This document shows positions 55,901-64,000 of a DNA stretch of 64,000 nucleotides, one piece after another. The number at the start of each line of letters is the position of its first letter. Within the stretch, counting starts at the first letter, position 1. The translations under genes and the position numbers were made by a program. This stretch comes from Plumapathes pennacea (taxonomy: Eukaryota > Cnidaria > Anthozoa > Antipatharia > Myriopathidae): contig OZ038462.1 of assembly GCA_964036295.1 (NCBI GenBank), forward strand, positions 32,570,355-32,634,354. Reading direction: 5' to 3'. Under the pieces are notes generated by a model, which was not told where the DNA came from, made no database searches, and saw only the letters and a list, made by a program, of their open reading frames with translations.

Positions 55901-56994
55901 GAGATCACAAAATCAGTGTTGCAATTTTCTTTTTTCCTTTTTCAGAATAAACCATTAGGCTTGAAGTTCCGTCCTTGCCCTCACTGCGAAAAGGAATACT
56001 GAATCTTACTACATGTAGTAAGATTGAAAAACAGTGTCCTTTGGAAAATAAATACCTTGGGCCAAAAAGCTTTTTGTCTTGCTTGGAAGTACAGGCCGGT
56101 GCAAACAAACGCAACATGTTGGCACAACATTTCCCAAAATGCCGATTTGCCGATCCTTGCTCTGGGGACCATTTATCAGTAAACCAGAATATTTAAGAGA
56201 GTGCTGATGAAAAATGTGGCCTTGAGGCCTCGATCCGATGTCGTCCTAACTGCGGGGGCTTCTCGTCTGTCATGTGATAACTGTATACTGATTCTTTTCT
56301 TCTTTCTATTTCTCCCTCTTTTTCTTTCTTTTCTTTCGTATTTTTGGCTTTCCCCGAAACAACAACTTTCGGCCTGGCAATTTTTTTTTTCGATAACCCA
56401 AACCAAGTGGCACAAACATTTGGTCGTGGTTTAATTCAGCTCGAGTAAAATAAAAGGCAATGCAAACAAATACCTTCACCCTGCCTGGCGTGTGAGAGCC
56501 ATCCGGCAGAATAGAAGCCCCTGATGTCAATCGCGCAAAAGGCCGTTTTACTAGCTGTTGACAGTTGCATCCGGCCTGTCACAACCCCACTCGCTGAATG
56601 AGGAACACAGGTACATGCAAACCCGACACTCTGACAGGAAAAACATATCCCTTTAAAGTAAGTACGGTACCAGACTACAACGTATACATGCACATGACTT
56701 CACAAATATTTACATTTAGGAACGTCAACCCCATAACACTTCTTTTTTTCTTTTCCCTTTTTTCCTTTTTTTTTTTTTTTTTTCTTCACCCAACTGGCTC
56801 AAGATGCCATCTGGTATTGTAAAGCTTCGCGTGTCCAGAAGCGCACAGTTTTATTCAGTACTAGTGAAGATACACTAGGCGTGATGATTAAGCACTGACC
56901 ATTTGTGACTACGTTTGGTTCTGCAGGCCCCGGATATTCACGTGATCCACGTAGTTGCCATAATTTCACTACCGCCACATCTAGAATTAGTAAT
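55901..56994. other. Spacer between the two CAP units
   Basis: No gene recognised. A 'tactacatgtagta' palindrome near 56009-56022, T runs at 56380-56390 and 56760-56785. The ORFs on both strands lack domain motifs. Confidence 0.5.
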
Positions 56995-58109
56995 TAGTGT
57001 TATCGTGAACAGTGAAGTGAAAATACAGACGACTCTTCAATTTTAAAACTGCGTTTCATACGTTTCCTTCATCCGTAATTACCGTTTAGCTGCGGCTTCG
57101 GCTAGTTTCGTTGAAGGTAGTCTCGGTTTTCCTTTGGTAGTCTCGGTTTGTCGCACTGGGCGGTACGTACACCGTCCGGTACACAAATTGGTCAAATGGC
57201 TTTACTTCCCACCAACTTACTCTTCCCATGAAAAACCTTTTATATTTCTGAAGATCCGACGTTCTAATGCAGCTTTGGGTCTCGAATTTGGCGTCTGGTT
57301 TGTTCTTGCATGTTCTGCTATTTACATTTTCAAATACCCAAAAATTTGGGATTGTATTTTGCGAAAGCTCAAGGTGCCTTGTTGCAATCATCGGAAGAAT
57401 CCGCTCGCTAAATCGGCACCAAATTGCCTCAAGAGTCATCGTAAGCGACAAGTAAGGACGTGATTTGAAAACCTCCCATACAAATCCCTGTAAGCGGATC
57501 AGCCGTGACATCATCAGCCCGTGTAAGAACATTTGAACTTTTACTTTTTGAAGTGTTTTCGCATCATTCCCACTTGCGTTGCTTAGCGTGTGCTATTTAT
57601 ACAAATGTCAGTCGCCTCGTAGACTATCTATAGGTGCTAACGAACACACAGCCACACTTTCATGAAATAAAAAAAGAAGCCTATCCTACGGTTGAACGCT
57701 TCCTTTTCTTGTAGTGATCGTCGAATTTGGCAGAATTTCCAAAAGATTTCACGCAGAAATTTCCGAACCGTCTTCATCAATCCTTTATCTGCCTTCATCA
57801 GTTCTTGTTTCGTGTATTTCAACATTTGCGAATTTTGTGTCAGTGGCTGTGATACAGAATAGGAAAATCGAGAGAGTTGTGATAACATCTAGCGCGACTC
57901 CAGTTTTCTACAATTGAAACCTGCTGCCTTGCCACCAGCACCTTCTTGGTGTTCTAAAGTATTATTGTAAATATTTAAAATCATTTTTCGTTCCTGTAAA
58001 CGTTTACAAGAGATGTGTTTCTAATTCCAAGTACGTCTAGGTTGACGTTTTACACAGACTTGATACGCCAAAATTGTTGCCTTTAGTGGAATACGTCATT
58101 GATCACGTA
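56995..58109. other. Duplicated upstream region of CAP gene B
   Basis: Parallel to 44930-46012 upstream of gene A, with the same block order up to the ATG. It probably includes the promoter; no TATA box identified with confidence. Confidence 0.65.
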
Positions 58110-61100
58110 ATGGTTGTCCAATCAGCACCACCACTCTTCTCTCTCGTCGTACTTCTGTTATATCTAGGAGCCAAAGGTCAGTAGTGTTTACCATCTACAT
58201 CTTAAGAGTCTGGCTACTATTCAACAACTGCAGGAAGTGGAGCTGTGTAACGTCATTGACTCTGCAGGCTCGACGTCTGGGCACGAGTAAATAAATACGT
58301 CACATACACTCGGGATCACAATACTGAGAAGCCCTTACACACCAAAACAAAACATGTTTACGTCTAACTAATGTTATGTAAATGCTACCTTTTGTAAAAT
58401 TGTACCGTACAAGAAATATGACAACTCCCACCGCTCGGCAGACGTTTCGCCAAAATTGGCCTTCCCAGAGGACGGATTAGATTATCACTGAACCCGTAAA
58501 TGAAGAGGGTGTCAAGTTGCCTGGAAAGGCTACCAAAATTCTAAATGGTGACGCGCACCTCCCATTTGATCACAGAGTCGTAAAGACCGTTATACTCTCG
58601 TTCTCATGTTTGCTTTTTTCCGAAAATCCTGCAGGTTTGGAGATTCCGCAAGACCCGATGAATAGACCTGGAGACGAATCCTGGCAGCTGAGTGACGGCA
58701 ATTGCGGGCAAGGGCTCAGTGAGTGACCTTATTTACGTCATATATAGTGCAGTGTGATGTGAACCTGAACATTTGTACTGTTACTGTAGAATATCCACGC
58801 GTCTTTTGCCTGCATACTGTTTTCTGTGTCAGTAGAATATAGCGTTACGTTTCAAACACCAGACCGGCCATTATACTGTAGTTATGTAGCAGAAAAGCGT
58901 TTTTCTTTTGCGAATCTCCTTTAGTGACGATCGCTGATTTATAATGTTGAATTTTCCAAAAATTATAACACTGCTTTCGCTATTCTTCCAAGCCTGTCGT
59001 CCTTACTGCGAACAGCTTTGCTTGAAAATGCAAAATTACTATCGCAGTCTCTCCTTCACTGAAGTGTTACCCCGAACTTTTCATCCACATCTTTTTGACA
59101 GTGTAGTAACGCGTTTCATCATCAATAAGAGGACAAACACAGAAAACTGACGTCAATTTGTTAAGTAGTTCGGCAAGAAATAGCGGTTGCGGTTTCCGCT
59201 TAAAACTAAATGAAAGTGAGGCGTTTTGGGTCACTGGATCAAACGATTAGTGCTCACGCCATGACAAGCATGAAGCTCCCGTAAACGGACATCCTTGGTA
59301 AGGAGAAAAAGTGTCCGCTTGCGGAAGTTTCAACTGTATGTTTGTCATAGCGTGAGCACCATTTGTTTGATCCACTGACCCAAACGCCTCACTTTCACGT
59401 AGTTTTAAGCCGAAACCGCTGACAACTGTTATATGTGCTATTATAACACTGCTTTCGCTATTTTTTCAAGCCTGCGGTCCTGACTGCCAGCAGCTTTGCG
59501 TGAAAATGCATAATTATTATCGCAGTCTGCATGGCTCTCCTCCAATGAAGTGTGACCCCGAACTTGCCAAGTCCGCGCAGGCCTGGACCGACGAACAGGC
59601 ACGACAGAAAAACATGCATCACTCTGAATGGACGGACAAATTTACGGAGAGCATCTCTTGGAAAGGTTGGGGCTGGGAGGGCATGGAAAAGATGGAGGGT
59701 GCCATTCCGGGTGCGACCAGGAGCTGGTACTCAGAAATAAAAGACAACTACGACTACAACACTGGTCAAGGCAGCTCGGTGGTGGGACATTTCCAGGCGG
59801 TTGTGTGGAAAGACGAGGAGCGCATCGGTTGTGGTCTCAACATTAGTCCTGACGACGGTACTTACGTCACAGCACACTACGCTCCTGCCATGCATGCCCA
59901 CGTCAAGGAGGAATTTGACAAACTGGTCCCTACAATGGTTTTACCGAGAAAAGGTAATACAGCTCAATATTCCATATTGTAACTACTGAAGACCTGATAA
60001 GGTGAAAATATGAAGAGCCGTGAGTAGCCTGCATTTTATAAAGAACTGGTTAAAACTTTTTTGTGCACGAGCAAACAGCGCTCCGCGGAAAACCCGGTGA
60101 TATGTTATTGTTAAGCTCGGCAGTGGACAGATTTAAAATTGAAAGCGAGAGTTGCTTGTTTACCCTTTCGAAGTCTCGGAAACATAACTATGCAAATATA
60201 GTCTCCCCTGCCAGATACGAGAGCTGCTAATTAGTGAAAAGTAAAGCATTACAAGACTTTTCGGGGCTTTTTTGCGTATCTGAATACAACGCAAAGTAAA
60301 ACATTCATTTTGAGCTCATTTTTAGTATAAACCAAGGCAATTTTCTGAACAAATTAAAATATGCATGGCATGCAGTCAGGCGTCGTGGCACTCCCGCAAA
60401 ATTCAAAATATAACAATGTTTCAGCTCAGCGTTGCAGTGGCCTTACAGGGTGAATTTTAGGTACACTATTATGCACCAAGCTGAAGCAAAACTTTGAAAT
60501 GAAATTTGTGAGTTTCGAATACTATGAAGGCACCCGGGGGGTGGGGGGGGGGGGGGGGGGGGGGGGAGGGGGCACTCCCATATATGGGCTACACGGGGAT
60601 GTGCCGCTCAACAGGGTATACTTTTTGCCTCTCCGACTCTGGAACAGGGTATACAAATCACCGTTTCTCTCTGGAACAGGGTATATTTTTCGTTCAGTCT
60701 GGCTCTGGAACAAGGTCGGTATTTCTTCCTGCCAGAATCGTTGATGATTTATAGTCGAGTCTGTCGCTGCAAAACAGCTCTGAACTGTTGCTTTAAATCA
60801 TGCAACACCACATGTTTATTCAAGCACGCCATTTCCAATTTGTAGAGTCGCCTCTAGTCTGGAACAGGGTATCTATTTTCACCATTTTTTCTGGAACAGG
60901 GTCGCAAAATTGCCTTTCTTTACTCTGGAACAGGGTCAGGGTCACAGGGACTCAGCGGCACACCCCCATACTAAATTTAAGGGAGTGCCGACTGTATTTT
61001 GCTTGTCCTTTCTGAAGTAGTGTCTGAGTTTCAACACAATATTGGCGTGTGCTCAGGTCGACTCGAGTAGATGCCTTAAAGAAATTGTTTCATGCAATGG

Positions 61101-64000
61101 CATAATATCCGGGTCGTTTACAGTCGTCGGTCGAATTGCTTGGCCTTTTATCTGCATCTTGTTGTATAAAATCACTCCGTCGATGCTCTATCGCTTGTAG
61201 CCGCACCTGGAGGTCGTACGCCAGACAGACCGACTTACGAACACTAAATTTCGAGATTGCGATCCGCTTAAAGTTTCAAAAAAGTGCGATATTACACCAT
61301 TACCAGTTACCAGGTGGTAAACGTTTTCGTCAAAATCGGCCATTTTTTATAAGAAAGCTATAGCAGCCTTTGGATTTTTTCGGCTAATGTCAGAATCGCG
61401 TGAAACTTTCAGGAAATCATCTTGGGACTATAGCAAAGCAGCCTGTGTGTAATTTTTTATATTTTAGACAGCGGGAGCGAGAAATACTAACTGTAATAGC
61501 AAATCATCGACCATCACTTTATGCCCGTTTTAAACAAAAGAGGTTCAAAGACAATGCGTGGTTTTCTTGCAATATCTCCACAACTTCGTATTTCATAATC
61601 AAATCCATAATTTCATTGCTCAGTTTGCGGGCCAAGCCAATGATGTTTGCTGATCGAGAAATCCTTGCCGTCGTGATTCTTACCCTGGCAGAGCTCGGGG
61701 ATTAAGTTCTGTTCTGAACAACACGCCTATGGCAACACAACAATTCACAACTTGTTTTACTAGTGTACTTGTGCCTGGTAGGCCGCTAATGTTAAAATTA
61801 TTTTTGCTTTCCAAGTGCAAGTAGTGCAAAGTGGGGATGTAGTAAACTAAATGGCACATCACCGGACACGAAAGACTCTTCCAAAAGTAGAGCCGGCATA
61901 GCCAGTTTTATTTAACCTATCTCACTGCAGCCACTGATGCCTAAAGATTCAGACTACAAAATATAAATGTGCTATGTGATTTCGAAACAACCAAGCCGAC
62001 TTTTTCCTGCAATGGTGGTAACTTGTGTTCCTACAAAAAATATTTCTTTAGATTAAGAAGCTTCTTCATAGTCTTTTTTAGTAGTAGTAGTTTATTTGAT
62101 TTTTTCACATCTACGTGATTTAGAATTATAAAAACACAAAGTTATAACCCAGTTTATGTGACGAAAAAGCCCGAGCTGGAAGCTCAGCTTATAGTGTGCA
62201 GTTTTGCTGTTGGGAACAAGAATTTTAAGCAGCCAAGAATTTCAAGTTGACAGTGTGCAACCAATGCCTGTGAGAATCTCCGCTACTTGATCATGGGTTT
62301 TGGTGCTGATTGTTGGCTAAGCCTTAGGCTTGTTTCCTGTTCGATACGGTTTCTTCCCCGTCGAGTGTGACCGCAGTTATAGTAAGGGAGCCTGAGAAAG
62401 CCATGGCTTTGAATTTTGTCATACATTGACCGCTCGTCTAACATTTCTCCCGCAGAAGAGTCGTGTGTTGTTCGTTCATCGGAGAGAGAAGAATGCTCTT
62501 CATTAAAAGCTCCCTTTGTAACTCCGGAGGAATGTAAGAATGCTGGTTGTTGCTACGACGACATGTTTATGAGTGAACCGTCTGTGAAGTACTACGAACC
62601 AAAGGGACGAGTGTGGTGTTTTAAGACACCAGGAGGTAATGTGACAGACAGTCATACTCATGCAGAAGTAATCTAATATGTTTTGTTCAGTTATATAAAC
62701 AATAAACTACTTTTGGCGAGGAAATATGCACGGATAATTGTCCGAGGATATTATCTGTTCCAAGAAGCAAACAGTTGCCCGAGAGCGAAGCTCGAGGGCA
62801 ACTGTGAGCTTCGAGGAATAGATAATGTCCAAGGACAATTATCCGTGCATATTTCCGAAGCCAAAAGTAGTTTATTGTCTTTATTATCCTTCAAATATTT
62901 CCTCTCGCAGCGCAAATAACGGTGCGGAAACTGAAGCATTTTAGTGCTTTCTGGAGCTGCTTTTTCGACCAATAAATTGATGTCCTCCTCAGTGGTCATC
63001 TTGTAATGATTTTTGTGACTAAATAAATAGAACTGTATTCGGATATTGTCAATAAACAGCGTTAGTTCGCCAGGCGGGGGTTATTCGCTGATAACGTCCG
63101 CTCGCGAGCGGACGTTATTCGGTCACGTGTCACGATTCTACCAATTACGCGCGGGAGGAAATATTTGATGGGTCATAAACGTATATATATCAGTTGCACG
63201 TGACGTACTAAAACATCCACACCTTACTACTGTATAACAAACTAGTAATAACACTCTTTATAAAATAACTATGATACTACGCGCGCCCTGATTGGCTAAA
63301 TAACCTTGTTAGAGGAGAGTATATTACACGCTGACGCGATACGAAATGTTTTTTGCTTGGCTAATTATTTTATAAAAGAAATATATAACCGTTTCCCGTG
63401 TAATATAGCCTCATCTAAGCACTTAGGAAGTTGGGACAACACTCGAGTAGCGCCGGAAACCACTCGGCGGCCTCGTGGTTTCCTTACGCTACTCTCGTGT
63501 TCTCCCAACTTCCCGCGTGTTTAGATGAGGCTATATTACACGGTGACGCGTTATATATTTCTTAAGTATAGTTGGCTACAGGTTTACCTAGAATAACAAC
63601 AAGTCAAAAAATAAATAAGGTATAAACTCAGCATGGCTCGAATCTTCATCACTATATTTTCTTACACTTGACATCTCTCGGATATTCATATTGTGTCCTC
63701 AAGCACTGTGTATATAGCCACTGTGTATAAAGTAACAAACACAAGCTTCGCAGCTTTGATAGTGCATAGTGTAAAGTTTTGTTGAAACAGTCGCAAAATT
63801 TCCAGGATCCCAGCCCAGGCCTACAACGACACCAGTGGCTGGGCCTCCAGTCCCCACCCCAGCGCCACCTGTTCCCGAAGGTAAAATGGTATAAACTTTC
63901 CGATCATTGCATACACTTAACTACCCTTTCATGTACATCTCAGTTCCTTTAACCTCATCTCAAGGTATAAAAGTGCAGTGTAAGGAAGATTCAAGTTACA
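58110..64000 (+). CDS. Secreted CAP-trefoil-lectin protein, copy B (runs off the window)
   Basis: Exons 58110-58176 (signal peptide MVVQSAPPLFSLVVLLLYLG), 58635-58718, 59471-59953, 62456-62635, 63806-63880 and 63965 to the window end, all phase 1 junctions. Domains: CAP (HNYYRSLHG, SEWTDKFTES, GHFQAVVWK, YVTAHYAPA); P-type trefoil (SCVVRSSEREEC, PFVTPEEC, NAGCCYDD, RVWCFKTPG); a Thr/Pro linker; then KVQCKEDSSY, the start of a C-type-lectin-like domain by comparison with copy A. At least 308 residues are visible. By family it is extracellular, possibly in mucus or matrix with carbohydrate binding; this is an inference. The uniform phase-1 exons suit domain shuffling. Reading through the trefoil donor would end the protein after a further dozen codons. 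Confidence 0.88.
58994..59082 (+). pseudogene. Truncated extra copy of the CAP exon
   Basis: Reads ACRPYCEQLCLKMQNYYRSL, matching the start of the intact CAP exon at 59471, with a 9-10-bp deletion after it. It is cut off at 59083 by fold-back repeat sequence. The preceding intron end ('ttataacactgctttcgcta') is also duplicated (58965 and 59441). Confidence 0.88.
59083..59430. mobile_element. Nested fold-back repeats inside CAP gene B intron 2
   Basis: 59083-59165 is a fragment of the palindrome family at 40170. 59195-59415 is another inverted repeat ('gaaagtgaggcgttttgggt' and its complement) with a GTGTCCGC-type MITE (59279-59340) in its loop. Confidence 0.85.
60020..60530. other. Intron 3 of CAP gene B, first part
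   Basis: AT-rich, no recognised feature before the G-tract at 60537. Confidence 0.5.
60567..60993 (+). repeat. Element with CTGGAACAGGGTAT arrays and inverted ends
   Basis: Left end GGCACTCCCATATATGGGCT..., right end '...ttaagggagtgcc', inner marks 'gtgccgctcaa' and 'cagcggcacacccccat'. Six or seven CTGGAACAGGG(TAT) units lie inside. Same family as 13716-14080 and 1-235. A G-tract of about 27 (60541-60566) precedes it. Confidence 0.88.
60994..62455. other. Remainder of intron 3 of CAP gene B
   Basis: ORFs at 61136-61363 and 61400-61705 have no recognisable domain. From about 62260 the sequence again matches copy A (50500-50690) up to the trefoil acceptor. Confidence 0.5.
62697..63175. mobile_element. 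Fold-back element in CAP gene B intron 4, relative of 24716-25130
   Basis: 62697-62879 is an inverted repeat ('ataaactacttttggc' at both ends, 'atgcacggataattgtcc' inside). The remainder matches the Grainyhead-like intron copy in reverse. A GTCCGCTCGCGAGCGGAC palindrome lies at 63098-63115. Confidence 0.85.
63391..63553. repeat. Fold-back repeat, arms about 75 bp
   Basis: 'gtgtaatatagcctcatcta' and 'tagatgaggctatattacac' at the ends; inner complementary blocks 'ggaagttggga', 'gagtagcg', 'ggaaaccac'. Located in intron 4 of CAP gene B. Confidence 0.92.

Noticed and set aside
60499..60754. Gly-rich ORFs over the G-tract
   Set aside because: Translations of a poly-G tract and the CTGGAACAGGG array.

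Overview
The window is animal nuclear DNA: AT-rich, intron-dense, GT-AG splice sites, many small DNA transposons. Gene content (an adhesion GPCR, a Grainyhead factor, exocyst Sec3, a folate-receptor-like protein, a secreted CAP/trefoil/C-type-lectin family) and the many short fold-back elements suggest a cnidarian, probably an anthozoan such as a stony coral. The phylum is an inference. The proteins are metazoan by family knowledge. I rebuilt all multi-exon genes by hand, and for the three large genes every exon junction keeps phase.

Layout. 1-1818: repeats and intergenic DNA. 1819-12669 (minus): a 25-exon adhesion GPCR of about 1018 residues, ordered signal peptide, repeat stalk, SEA, TSP1, CUB, GAIN/GPS, 7TM. 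14275-15054 (plus): an intronless folate-receptor-like GPI protein. 18729-29407 (minus): a 21-exon Grainyhead-like transcription factor (622 aa), with a 1533-bp Merlin transposon filling one intron. 29726-44639 (plus): EXOC1/Sec3 (24 exons, 911 aa), head-to-head with Grainyhead across a 318-bp shared upstream region. 44880-64000 (plus): a segmental duplication with a period of about 12.1 kb carrying two secreted CAP + trefoil + Pro/Thr linker + C-type-lectin genes. The first copy is broken by a 2-bp insertion and by a 4-kb TTAA-flanked transposon inside its trefoil exon. The second looks intact but runs off the window.

The main surprises are these. (1) A decayed Merlin element whose transposase ORF is followed 21 bases later by a perfect histone-type 3' stem-loop, with a mirrored stem-loop near its other end. 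(2) Minisatellites and tandem duplications that have copied real splice sites, twice in EXOC1 and once in the GPCR. (3) Several insertions whose empty site can be read inside the same window, from the paralogous copy or from an interrupted tandem repeat. The genes are not an operon and show no common pathway. Only the Grainyhead/EXOC1 pair (shared upstream region) and the CAP pair (tandem duplication) are structurally linked.
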